A stretch of DNA of 41,770 nt from Gnetum montanum (lineage: Eukaryota > Streptophyta > Gnetopsida > Gnetales > Gnetaceae): assembly GCA_015680685.1 (NCBI GenBank), contig MNCI01008062.1:479693-521462 (forward strand), written 5' to 3'. The notes beneath the pieces are model-generated. The model had not been told where the DNA came from. It searched no databases and saw only the letters and a program-made list of their open reading frames with translations. Made by a program: the position numbers and the translations under genes. This document shows, piece after piece, positions 12,620-22,659 of this stretch (position 1 is the stretch's first letter; the number at the start of each line of letters is the position of its first letter).

Positions 12620-13840
12620 CACAAAACACAAGTAAATTTTCAAGGAGGAGATTGAACAACTTCTCAAGATTAGGTTCATTTACCCCATTGCGAATAGCAA
12701 GTGGGTTAGCCCACTTATATTATTGTATCAAAGAAAGAAGAAAAGTGGAAAGTTTGTATAGAATTTTGACTATTGAACATAGTAACATATAAAGATCATT
12801 TTCCATTACCATTTGTGGACCAGGTGTTGGACACCATTGTAGGACGTTGTTACTATAGCTTTCTAGATGGTTATAGTGGCTATAACCACATCCAGATAGC
12901 ACCAAAGGACTAGACTAAGATAACATTCATAAGTCCTTGGGGAACTTTTACATATAAGAAGATGCCCTTTGGCCTATGTAATGCTCTCACCACATTTCAA
13001 TGGTTGGTCCTAAGCTTCTTCCAACAACAAATTGGTAGTGAGGTAGAAGTCTTATGGATGACTTCTCTACCTATAGGGCTACTTTTAAGCAAACATTGGA
13101 TCACCTTAATCAAGTTATTCAACAATGTGTGGAGACAAACTTGAGGTTTAATTGGTAGAAGAGCCACCTAATAGTCCAAGAAGGCATTGACCTGGGATAT
13201 CATATTTCAAACAAAGGGATCAAGGTAGACCTAGAAAAATTAAGGGTCATTCAAGAAATAGCCATATAACCAAAAATAATGAAAGACGTGAAGTTGTTCC
13301 TTGGCCACACAAGTTACTATAAGCGCTTCATTGAAAATTTCTCAAAGATTATCAAACCATTAATGGAACTTACAAAGAAAGATGCATCATTCATCTAGAC
13401 CAAGGAATGTGAGAATGGATGCTAATAGTTGAAATATAAACTTGTAGAAACTTCAATTCTACAAGTACCAAACTAGTCCAAGCCATTCCACATCATGACA
13501 AATGCATCAAATTATGCTACAAGAGTCATGCTTACATAGATGGATGATAAAAAATGTTCATACTACATCCATTATGCAAGCAGAAGTAGTGTGGGTGCAC
13601 AACTAAGCTACACCACCAATGAAAAGGATCTTATGATAGTGGTGTATACCTTAGAGAAACCCAGGTACTATATGCTTGGATACAAAGTTTTTGTGCACAC
13701 CAACCACTGTGCTATTTGGTTCCTGATGAATAAGCCAATGGTAAGCCCTCATGTCATATGATGATTCGTGATCCTCTAGGAGTTAGATTTAATAATGATT
13801 AACTAAAAGAAAATTGAGAATGTCATGGATGACCACTTGT
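12620..13840 (+). pseudogene. pol: Element B reverse transcriptase and RNase H (degraded)
   Basis: Recognisable Ty3/gypsy blocks appear in order: SKWVSPL at about 12,700; KDHFPLPFVDQ and FLDGYSGYN at about 12,790-12,890; MPFGLCNA at 12,962; the catalytic block LMDDF at about 13,051; then LGYHISNKGI and FLGHTSYYKRFIENF up to about 13,350. RNase H follows, with the DASNYA block reading NASNYA (the catalytic Asp is now Asn) and the late block YKVFVHTNH at about 13,685. A frameshift lies just before the catalytic block and another near 12,720. Most in-frame stops are TAG. Confidence 0.75.
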
Positions 13841-14690
13841 CTTGGTTAATATGGGATAGCAAAGAGGATGAGTGCTTGATCTTTAATCAATTTCCTAATA
13901 GACTCCTCTTTGTTGGTGTTGTTAATGATCAAGATCCCAAGGAAACAAACTGGTACGATCACATCCATAGTGGCATGGTTTGTACAACAAATTATTGTAA
14001 ACAAATTTGGTATGCCATGGGAACCAATTTTAGATAATGGAACACACTTTTCTGGTGCCACTTGTTGAAAGCTCATGCAACACTTGGGGGTTGAACATAA
14101 ACTAATAACTCCATACCACCCCTAAGCCAATAGTTAAGGTGAGGTTACTAATAGGGAAATCACCAAAATACTAATGCATACAGTTAATAAATATAGGAAG
14201 GGCTGGAGTAGTAAACTCAATGATGCTCTTTGGACTTATTATTCAACATGGATACTTCCTATTGGGTATTCTGCCTATGAGTTAGTGTATAGGAAACTTC
14301 CAACTCTTCCCATCCAAACCAAGCTCCATACACTTTCAATAGCTTGTGACCTTGAACTTGACCTAAGTCTAGCCCAAAGAAAAAGATTGATGAATCTCAA
14401 ATACTAACAAGACTAGATTAGTGGTCTTATCATTAAATGAAGTGCATAAGGCACACAACAAATAATTTCATGACCTTTGAATAAGAAAAGTAAAGTTTCA
14501 ACCAAGAGATAAGGTACTATACTAGAACCCTATGCATGTACCTCAACATACAAAATTTCAAATGCTATGGGAGGACCCTTACATTATACCTAAAAATTTT
14601 CCATCTAGGGCCATGATGATTTACAATCCTTTCAGCCCAAACAAGAGGTTATTAGGCAACATGTAATAAGTTAAACCATTCCCAGAGACA
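13841..14690 (+). pseudogene. pol: Element B integrase with internal deletion
   Basis: The end of RNase H (VMDDHLSWL at about 13,822) runs through a short linker to about 13,960. Then the sequence jumps into the middle of the integrase core: a block reading PILDNGTHF (second catalytic Asp) at about 14,020, and a block reading PYHP.ANS.GEV with the third acidic residue at about 14,110-14,145. The HHCC zinc-binding domain and the first catalytic Asp are missing, and the space between is far too small for them. The C-terminal part ALWTYYSTWILPIGYSAYEL and a Lys/Arg-rich tail follow to about 14,690. It cannot have driven integration in this form. Confidence 0.7.
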
Positions 14691-16265
14691 AGAACAATTA
14701 GTGGGAATAATGTCTCAACTGATGGCTAAGCATGTTCAATCTTTCAGATCTCTCCCTTCCAACTCATTTGTGGGGAAGATGACCATTCATGCTAACATCC
14801 TATTAGTGGCTTCTCAATTTTTCAACTTTCTTGGTTTACATCATTTTTCATAGGTTTTCCATTTTCTTAAATATTTTGTGATTTCTTTGTTATTTTACTT
14901 TATTTGGATTTTCTTACATGTATTTTTCTTCTTTATTGTAATTAGGATTTTGGTGCTGAACACAACTATTGATTCATGGTGGTTAATTGCATTATATTGT
15001 TTAAATTGATTGCTTAATAACTAGATTTCATTATTGAATTTTGGCATTGATTAATGAAACATTGTTTGTCTCATTCTATCAAGGAATGAGCTCATGTCAT
15101 CTACCCATTCCACTAAACTCCATAGTTTTCTCTCATTTTGGAAGCATGAGATCCTTTTTAAATAACAACTTTTAAAGCACTTGTGACCTTAGTACTTTTC
15201 AAACTTAGAATGAATCAAGTGGAATTTACAAGGGTGTGACTTCAAGGGGACTTATCACTTTTGTACCTACCTACCATCTAGAGTTTTATGGGTATTCTCA
15301 TCGATTCTTCACCATTACTAACATCAACCAATAACAAGAAGAAATGTCTTTGCATGGTGTGGTTCCCATGAAAAAAAAATCATAGGAATTCAAAGCACAC
15401 TCCTTAGATGAAATAATGCACTACAAGAACTAGTTATGGGGGTAGAAATACATATTACCCATGCTTGAAGGCACCCCTCTAACTAAGGCCCTCTTCACTT
15501 CCTACTTCTCTTTTCTTCTCTATTTGGAATGGTGAGTGATCTTTGAGGATGTTCATGAGCTCTAAGGGGTCAAACAACCTCAATGTGCCAATGCCAAGTC
15601 ACTAGAAATGGATGGGCTTAATTCTAAATAAGGATGGCACAATATTAGGTCACCTTAATCATAAAATCCACAAAGGACTTCATGTGACTAGGATGAGGAA
15701 CTCCATTTCATCCTCTCCCTCTCATCCTTAATTCTATCCATCTACAACCGCACTACCTCCGCTCATGATTAATTAATGTGTCCATTTTGGTATGTCTTAA
15801 TTCCTTCATTATTTCTTACATGATTCAATTTTTAACAATTCATGGCCATTAATCATCCTTAGTGCCTATGGACTCCTTGGTATGAGGGCATGCAAGGGCA
15901 TTAAAGGCATGAGTGTACTATAGGGAGGACCCACTTGCATACTCTTTGGTCTAGGTGGTTAAATTTCCTATCCCTTAGTCATGTTACTTTCAAAACAATT
16001 ATTTTTCAACTTGGAACATCTAGTTTTTGCACTCGTTGATAATCAAATTTCATCGAAATCTCTTTTTCCCAACTAAATTCCAAGCCCTTTGCAATGATTT
16101 GTCCTTATTCTAGAATTTTCTGACTTCCTCTAGACTCCAATTTCATGGTCAAACTCTTTTCCCATACTTTTTTCATGGGGAAATTTCTTTAATAGGCTAC
16201 ATTGATGCATCCCTGTCAATGTTGTCAGATGCATCGATCTATCCTCATCAACACATTACAAAAAG
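14691..16265 (+). other. Spacer between integrase and extra ORF of element B
   Basis: The spacer is AT-rich and T-rich, with no readable coding region. A short purine run TGGGGAAGA at 14,771-14,779 is followed by TG and could be a polypurine tract, but no LTR-like structure follows. In Athila-like elements a long spacer between pol and the extra ORF is normal. Confidence 0.4.
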
Positions 16266-16277
16266 CCTATAAATATG
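16266..16277 (+). promoter_or_regulatory. TATA box before the extra ORF of element B
   Basis: CCTATAAATATG is a near-consensus plant TATA box. A start about 30 bases on would give a leader of about 125 bases up to the splice donor at 16,424. It is not preceded by any recognised LTR boundary, so it may be an internal promoter for the downstream ORF, or part of an unrecognised LTR. Confidence 0.4.
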
Positions 16278-16423
16278 CATCAACACATAGCCATTTTTGC
16301 ACATTTGCATCACAACTCTAGGGGATTTTTTCATTTTTCTAAGCCTAGAGCACCTTCCAAGAACTATTACTTGCACATAGCTTGTCTGAATCAACTTGTT
16401 CTTTGACCCTCAAGCTACCAAAG

Positions 16424-16706
16424 GTGAGCCTTATGTCATGGGAGCCATAAAACCATGGTTTATGATGAAAACTTTTTCTAACTCCAAAAGATTTAACTAA
16501 TAAAATAATATTAAAAATCACAAATCCACACTAATTTAAACCTCATCAACAAAATTAGGTAGCTAAATGAATAAATAAATGATAAAATAATCAATCTGCC
16601 ATGATCACAACTAGCCTAAGTGTAACTTACCCAAAAGAAGAAAGGTAACATGAGTACTAAAAGTTACACATAAAACACTAATCCTTGGTTATGTTTATGA
16701 TCACAG
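16424..16706 (+). other. Candidate leader intron of the extra ORF
   Basis: The donor AAAG|GTGAGC and acceptor TGATCACAG| bound 283 nt. The exon downstream continues in the frame of the extra ORF, with one base contributed from upstream (G|AT). Both signals are near consensus. Athila-type elements are known to place splice acceptors before their extra ORF. Without transcript data this is a prediction. Confidence 0.4.
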
Positions 16707-17423
16707 ATGACATAAAAGAGGGGACTGCAAGGAGAAGGACCATCCCAATCTAGGGAGAAGTAGCTAAGAGGAGAAAAGGGTCAACATCCACAACAATCCC
16801 AAGAGCAAGAAGTAGAATTTCCACAACTAAAACTAGCTATTTGCGGTAGGATGAGGTGCCAAGGCTTAGGCCTAACTTGGAGGTCACACTAACTAAGGTC
16901 TACCTAGAACAAATTCTTTCCAAGGAGGTCCAAAGTTTAGTTCTTTAGGAACTTAACTTTGGTTCCTTCCTAGAGTTGGTGCCAAAGGAAGTCCGCACGC
17001 AACTATAGGGGTCTCCCATGTGGCCCATCCTCTCTTCCAATCGAGAATGGTACATGGGGGAGACCTATTTGTTCTGGAATAATGGACAAGGAGATGCCAC
17101 AATCAAAATTAAAGACATATTCATCTCCTACTCAATTGAGTTCATTGTAGAGGCCCTCAGCCTACCTAACACAATGGCAACATTAACAAAAATTTCTACT
17201 CAAGTGGACCCCAATGCTAAGAAAGAATGGGTCCAATTGTGCTATGGGGTGGACCATAAGAATTATGATGCACTCACCAAGGCAAAAAGAGCCTACTTTA
17301 AAATTGCAGCGTGTCACCTAAACCCAATGATGAAGCCGAACAAGATCACTACCTTCTCTACATGTGCTTGCACTTCTCTAAGTGGCAAGTGTGATTCGTT
17401 GAACTTAGAAGGGGGAGGAGGGA
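16707..17423 (+). pseudogene. Extra ORF of element B, plant-transposon-protein-like
   Basis: One frame runs from 16,707 to 17,479 with four internal stops before 17,018, all TAG, then an open stretch of 153 codons. The N-terminus is basic and Thr/Arg/Ser-rich. The central part has the pattern R.WYMGETYLFWN...IKIKDIFISYSIEFIVEALSLPN seen in proteins annotated as putative plant transposon protein, which occur as the extra ORF of Athila elements. Similarity is lost after about 17,350, where the expected conserved tail is missing, so the ORF is truncated near the purine tract. Its function is unknown. The lineage call is from motif memory, not a search. Confidence 0.45.
17408..17423 (+). other. 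Purine-rich tract followed by TG
   Basis: The run AGAAGGGGGAGGAGGGA is followed by TGAATAAG. It has the look of a polypurine tract priming plus-strand synthesis next to an LTR start, and it coincides with the loss of coding similarity in the extra ORF. I could not match the following sequence to the 5' LTR of element B, so it may belong to another element. Confidence 0.35.
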
Positions 17424-18120
17424 TGAATAAGTTTCCCAAATTAAAACTTTTAGAGACAAAGAACACACACAAGATTTAACATGATTTCCTAACATGGATA
17501 GTCCATACTCAGAGGGTAGATCATAAGCACACCTCTGAACTTTCTTTCTCTTAAATGTAGTTGAAGCATCCACACCTTGTATAGTCTTCAAGCCCTACAC
17601 TAGAGTTCTATGCTGCAACACTAGCCACTCAACCCTGTAAGGTCCCATCAGGCTTGGAATATGGTTTCTAAGCTTACACAACCTTTACAATCTTGAGCTT
17701 TGCTTTGGAGTGTTGTACCACAACACCAACAACTCAATATCATATGATCCTAACACACTCAAGCAAGATGCGTTCCCACAAGAAGCACATCAACCCCAAA
17801 GGACAACAAGAGAATAATGATTACAAGGGATGAATGCAACTAGGTTTGTTGATCCTTGTACTTGAGGCATAACACACTTTACAATGAGAAAATGATGATA
17901 CAATGAAGAGCAACAAATATTACAATGATTAACAAAATTATTGTACAATGATTACACATAGGCTCACACATTTCTCAATGCATATGATGTCTTCTTATAG
18001 CTACCATGTTTCCAAATCTACCTTGAAACTCATGCAATAGCTAATCAACGACCACTAATGGTCATGGAAGATATCTTCTTCATGCTTGATATGTCTTTCT
18101 TTATTTTATTTTAATTCTAA
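17424..18120. other. No gene seen
   Basis: AT-rich sequence with a CA-rich stretch, no readable motif on either strand. It may be an LTR beginning at 17,424. Confidence 0.4.
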
Positions 18121-18139
18121 AAATCTGTCTTTGTTTGGG

Positions 18140-18345
18140 AAAGAAATCTTTCTACAATCTTCATTCTAGGAAGACATCTTTGTCTAGTGAAAGACATCTT
18201 TCTAAAACTAGCTTGCATTTTGTGAAGATGCCTTTGTCTAGGGAAAGATGTCTTTACCTAATGAAAGACATCTACTTTTGTAGAGACATATTTTCCTGTG
18301 CTACCTACTAGAAAGACGTCTTTGGTATGAGAAAGATGTCTCTTT
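18140..18345. repeat. Cluster of AAAGACATCTTT / AAAGATGTCTTT palindromic motifs
   Basis: Within about 200 bp there are about eight copies or near copies of GAAAGACATCTTTC or its reverse complement, spaced 20-45 bp. They include AAGACATCTTTG, AAAGACATCTTTC, AAAGATGTCTTTA, AAAGACGTCTTTG and GAAAGATGTCTC. One copy keeps the CpG form AAAGACGTCTTT, a full palindrome, so the others may be deaminated versions of it. Function unknown. Confidence 0.6.
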
Positions 18346-18360
18346 TTCAAGGGCCAAAAA

Positions 18361-18815
18361 TGAAACTACTTGTTTTGATGTTGGGAGCCTCCGAATGCCT
18401 CCAAACAAGTCCCCATAGATCTTATAACCTCCTAGACTCATCAAAATGAGCTAGAAACACTCCTAAACATGCCAAAACATTTAGTAATCATCCTCAACAA
18501 AAATAGACACATTTTTCCTAAATTCTTCGTATTCGTCCATGCTCCCTTGAGTTCTTGTAATCCCAAATTTGCTTGTGAGTTCTTAAGTCCTTTGCTCTTG
18601 CTCTTATAAACACAAAAACCACACAAACATCCTTGTAATAATTTTTTCTTAATGTTTTGACATACCAAAAGGTAAATAGCAAGTTCCCTATCAACCTTCC
18701 TTAGCTCATCTTCCTTGAAATAAAAAATTTCTTCAAAGAGAATGAGCAAGGAAGGAAGAAATTTTCCTTCCCATGTTTAATATGCAAACTTTGCAGGAGG
18801 GGAGGTATAGCATAA
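18361..18815. other. No gene seen
   Basis: CT-rich and AT-rich sequence. A 102-codon minus frame here has no recognisable motif and is probably chance. Confidence 0.4.
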
Positions 18816-19646
18816 TATACCAACAACACACTCCATCATTGATAAGTAGCGAGGTACCACTATGCTCAACCATACGAATATGAGCATTTCACGTGCGATC
18901 TGGTCAAATTCCAAGGCCTAAGTGCCTATGTGCCTTTGTGGAACAATAACGAGTTAATTAATCGTTGTCTTCCCAAACTTACTTTTATGTCATAGTTGTA
19001 TGGTTAAGTAAGCTTGAGGCATATGATTTTTTTGGCTTTTATGTGTTTTATATCCTACACTAATAAGGAGGGGAGAGAGAAATAGCTAAGTAACTAATTT
19101 AATTTAACTATTCATTAACTAAGTGCTAAGTACTCCTAACACCAGCATCCATCCCCACTTTTCGTACACATCCTGAACCAGTGCAACGCTGCTAGGATTA
19201 CCAAATGCTAATCGTCACTAGGTTACCAAGTGCTACATGCATGCTCGAAGTGGTTGTACTAAGTGTATTTAACTAAGAGAGTTGTAGGGTGAGAGAAATC
19301 ATTAATTAACTATGAAAGCATTAAATAATAATTAACACTAATTAATCTATTCTGTATGATGCAAGGTTTATCATAAAGTTCGTCTTTATTGCCATACAAA
19401 AAGTGTGCTCAGGTACACAATGCTCGAATAAAGATCCATTCACTCTATGACCCCTACTATGGGCATGCAGAAATAATTTTAACTCTGGAGGGAAAAATGA
19501 CAAGAGTTTGGCTCAGGGACTAACTTCTAACTATGGGAACCAAGGGCACCGCCTCTTATTTATAGATAAGGAGACAAGCGACGATATCGGGTATTCAATA
19601 TCGCATGGTCAATTCGATATCATAGACATGATATCACAGTTCATCA
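18816..19646 (-). repeat. Possible LTR fragment, minus strand
   Basis: On the minus strand, upstream of 19,646, stand the words CTTGAGGACAAG and CATGGGGGTA, which match the pol end and polypurine region often seen before a Tekay/Del-type 3' LTR. A minus-strand TATA box (CTATAAATAA, 19,556-19,565) follows, and the region then runs to about 18,816. A weak TGGTAT start at 18,815 could be a primer site, but a PPT and a primer site should not flank one isolated LTR, so at least one of these signs is chance. No pol remains upstream. Confidence 0.25.
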
Positions 19647-19660
19647 TACCCCCATGACTG

Positions 19661-20640
19661 AATAAAAACTTGTCCTCAAGTTCCTTATAAAATATTGGAA
19701 AGGTATGGGATTATTAACTAAATGACTTTTGATGGTGGAGCAAGGTGATTGACTCAACATGCCCAGTGAATGGATCAACAATACAATACATGATAGCATT
19801 AGTGTTCATGAGCACAAAAGTGAACACTGTATATAAATAACATCCAACCTTATTGGTAGCTGAAAGAGAAGAAGGAGAGAGAGAAAAGAATAAGACGTGT
19901 TGTTGTCGATGCCAATATTGCGCCTTCTGTTATTATCCATAGCCACGCTACCAATCTTACTCCTTCGTAAACGTTCCTGTTTCAATCCATCTTGAGTGCA
20001 TCCTCTAGGCCTGATCCATTGTTGTATGATTGTCATCTACACACACAACATAGTCACAAATGAGTGAGGGTAGGTAAATCACAATGCATTTGATACCGTG
20101 CCTTGATGTAAAGTGCATTGGCTGAGTTGTGGTTATGGCAAATACTGATTTTGGAGTTTTTTCACTGGTAACTACCTAAGGTGTAGGGGTTAGGAAAAAT
20201 TGAAAAAATTATGCTAGGGCCCCCATGACAAAGAGCGAACCTCTAATAGCAATAGGATGGAAAAAAAGAAGGAATAGGAAAGATGGAGAAAAAGTAACAA
20301 TAGCAATGCTAATAAAATGGATGTCATGGATGGGGATGAAACAAAACTTGTTGATTGCAAAATGAAACACCATAAAATTTCAGGACATTGATGCCTTGGC
20401 AGAGTCTTGAAATTCAGGAAAAGACTTCCACAAGTGCAGTGTCACAATGGACTATCCGAACAACATAGGCACTAGAGGTAGACTGCACAATTCGACAAGT
20501 TTTCTATTGCCCGAGCTGATAGGCCTGTTGGACTCTCCATCTTACCCAACTGGACAATTGACCCAGCTCACAGTCTACCCAAGGACCATGTTAGGAGTTG
20601 TCGAAAGTGTTCAGGATGAGCTAAATAGTTCGACAAGTTT
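19661..20640. other. No gene seen; probable unplaced left end of element C LTR
   Basis: There are no convincing coding motifs. The left boundary of the element C 5' LTR should lie in or near this stretch if that LTR is as long as that of D (2.5 kb), but I found no match to the LTR start seen at 36,302, so the left end is probably truncated or too diverged. Confidence 0.35.
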
Positions 20641-20656
20641 TCTAACAGAGAAATCT

Positions 20657-21460
20657 GCTACACTACGCTATGTTGCACAGCGTAGCAAGCCTTGAGGAGA
20701 CCAATCAGATGTCCAAGATGGAAATTGATAACAAGTCAGTCTTCTAGACCATCTGCCCTATTTCATCCTTGAAGCATGAGCAATATGATGCAAAAAAATG
20801 TGGAAAATTTTGTCAAGAATTATCTCAATCTGACTGCTACGTTATGCTACGTTACATAGTGTAGCACAGCATAGCAGGGATATACTTTGATAACACTCCT
20901 ACTTGAGTAACTCCAATGGAGTAAAAGCACTTGCACCTACTTCAACCGTCAAACAAGCTTGCTCTACTGACACACTAAGACATGATGAACATCCTAAAAT
21001 AAATTTTTTGTAAAAATGAGTCAATATTCAGCCAACACTAGGTGCTACACTATGCTACGCTATGCAGTGTAGCAAGGACAGAATGCACAAAAGCCCCTCT
21101 ACCGAATGATCCCAGCAAGAGAATCACACTTGGCAATACTTCAGCCTCCAAAGCTGCCTATCCCACTTAGCCCTCACACCTCAAGTAAATTTTCTTAATA
21201 AAACATTGCAGATTAAACAAGGATGCATGTCACATTGGCTACTACGCTGCATAGCGTAGCACAGTGTAGAGAGGATGCAAAACAACAGAATTCCCCAAGG
21301 ATGAACTCAGCAAGTCCAAAGGCTTTCTAGCATGGAAGAAAAAGGTGCAGTTGCTTGCCTGACCAAGATTTAGACATATGCTCTTGGCTTCTACGTAAGA
21401 CTCATTTCAAGACCGGCAGCTACGCTATGCTATGCTACGTAGCGTAGCACAGCGTAGCGT
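20657..21460 (+). repeat. Five hairpin units GCTACGCTA...TAGCGTAGC in U3
   Basis: Inverted-repeat units stand at 20,657-20,686, 20,836-20,875, 21,044-21,073, 21,237-21,269 and 21,419-21,460, so their starts are 179-208 bp apart. Each has CTACGCTA-type words facing TAGCGTAGC or TAGTGTAGC words and could fold into a hairpin. The sequence between units is diverged. The units keep CpG in DNA that has otherwise lost most of it. Related words occur in introns 1 and 5 of the antisense gene. Confidence 0.75.
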
Positions 21461-21846
21461 GCAGTTACTTATGCTACACCAACATGATGGATAGCATAAG
21501 TAATGTAGCACTTACATGGAGGCATCAAGACATTTTTAGTTAGCTCTAAAACTTGTTGGTAATGATCATTCTCACCCTGGCACCTCTTTAGCAAACAAAA
21601 TCAGCAAGCTTGCTTCATTTTGCATACCCTTGGTCAATCCCCAAAATTGTCCCTATGCTTGACCCTGCTCATAAGAGTAAGGAAGATGTGGTCCTGGAGC
21701 ATAGGCTCCATTTTACTTTCATTGTTGGTATGATTTTTGGATTTTGGCACATGCAATTTCAGCAGTATGGTCATAGCATAACAATGTTCACATCCAGCAT
21801 CACACACCTGCATAGCATAGTCATGTTTGCACCTTGTGGGGCCTAG

Positions 21847-21898
21847 GACACGTGGCATCCAAAGCACATTTTTCTCCTACTCCTGGCCCTATAAATAC
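21847..21898 (+). promoter_or_regulatory. G-box and TATA box of element C LTR
   Basis: GACACGTGGC at 21,847-21,856 is a perfect plant G-box/ABRE core (CACGTG), the binding site of bZIP and bHLH factors. CTATAAATAC at 21,889-21,898 is the TATA box. Spacing is normal for a plant core promoter and transcription would start near 21,925. The G-box suggests light or abscisic-acid responsiveness by analogy only. Confidence 0.6.
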
Positions 21899-22486
21899 CC
21901 TAGAAAATAATGTTCAAAGGGTTGGTTTTATGGGTTGGCTTTTGGAGAGCATAGTTGGAATTTTTAGCATTTTGGTTAGCTTTGAGCATTCTAGTTAACT
22001 CCAAACATCCTTCTACAGGTCTAGCATTTTGATAGTTTGGCAAGCACAAGAATCCCGAGTAGCGAGCTATTAGCTATACTTCAGGGACCTATGACTATAC
22101 TGCTCTATTGTAAGTTGTGTCATTCTAGTGTTTCATATTTAGTTGTATGCTTTTCAAAAAAATAAATATTAGACCTGCCATCCTAGGGCAGTGTATTTTC
22201 TCACCCAAGTCTCTTTTATTCTTTGTTTACTATCATTGTGTTTTGCACTACTTTTATTGTCTTACATTTGTTGATCATTACTTTACTTACATACGTCACT
22301 CCTAAAACAAACGTTTATGAAAGGTTAAGTTACACCTATTAAGTCCCTATCTAATCGACTAGATTGTTCAGGGCACCCCATTTCCATTTTTCTCTAGCAC
22401 GGCCCTCGCATGGATCTGGGGTTAAACTATACACCCAATAACCTCTCGGTGTTCCATCCACCGACATTTTTGGTTGCTATAGTTTT

Positions 22487-22505
22487 TATCACTAGAAGGA
22501 AGGCC
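22487..22505 (+). other. Decayed primer-binding-like site of element C
   Basis: TATCACTAGAAGGAAGGCC follows the LTR end by about five bases. It aligns with the element A site TGGCGCAAGAAGGAGG after C-to-T and G-to-A changes, and both are preceded by GGTTGC plus an AGTT-T run. Gag begins about 155 bases further on. Confidence 0.5.
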
Positions 22506-22659
22506 TTTTTGGTGCCCTTTCTGCATCTTATGGGTAGTCCTGCACACTATCTGTACCCTATCACCTACTAGCATAGACATGACATCCTTGTGGTTTTCTA
22601 CGCATCGTGTGGTGTAGAGTGGTTGCAATGATGGTTCCTTTGGAACCTGGCAAGACGAA

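Larger units (their letters stand above)
8400..17423 (+). mobile_element. Element B: decayed Athila-like Ty3/gypsy retrotransposon
   Basis: In order on the plus strand there is an LTR end, an Asp-tRNA-type primer site, gag, protease, RT, RNase H, a truncated integrase, a T-rich spacer and a further ORF. The primer site of the TGGCGCC family and the extra ORF after pol fit the Athila lineage, and the RT region carries Athila/Tat-type motifs. All coding parts have many stops and several frameshifts, and the integrase has an internal deletion. A purine tract at 17,408-17,423 may mark the 3' end, but a matching 3' LTR was not recognised, so the outer limits are approximate. Confidence 0.6.
20641..22481 (+). 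repeat. Element C 5' LTR (left end not resolved)
   Basis: The right end is fixed by homology with the LTR ends of A and D: a TCGGTGTTCC...CCGACA block, then GGTTGCTATA, then the primer-like site. TATA box and G-box lie about 600 bp before the end, and the D LTR has its TATA about 720 bp before its end in a similar GGCCTATAAATACC context. U3 contains the hairpin array at 20,657-21,460. The true start is left of 20,641. Confidence 0.55.

Noticed and set aside
17358-17591. Minus-strand ORF overlapping the end of the extra ORF
   Set aside because: It overlaps the plus-strand coding frame and the purine tract, which gives a pyrimidine-rich open frame on the minus strand.
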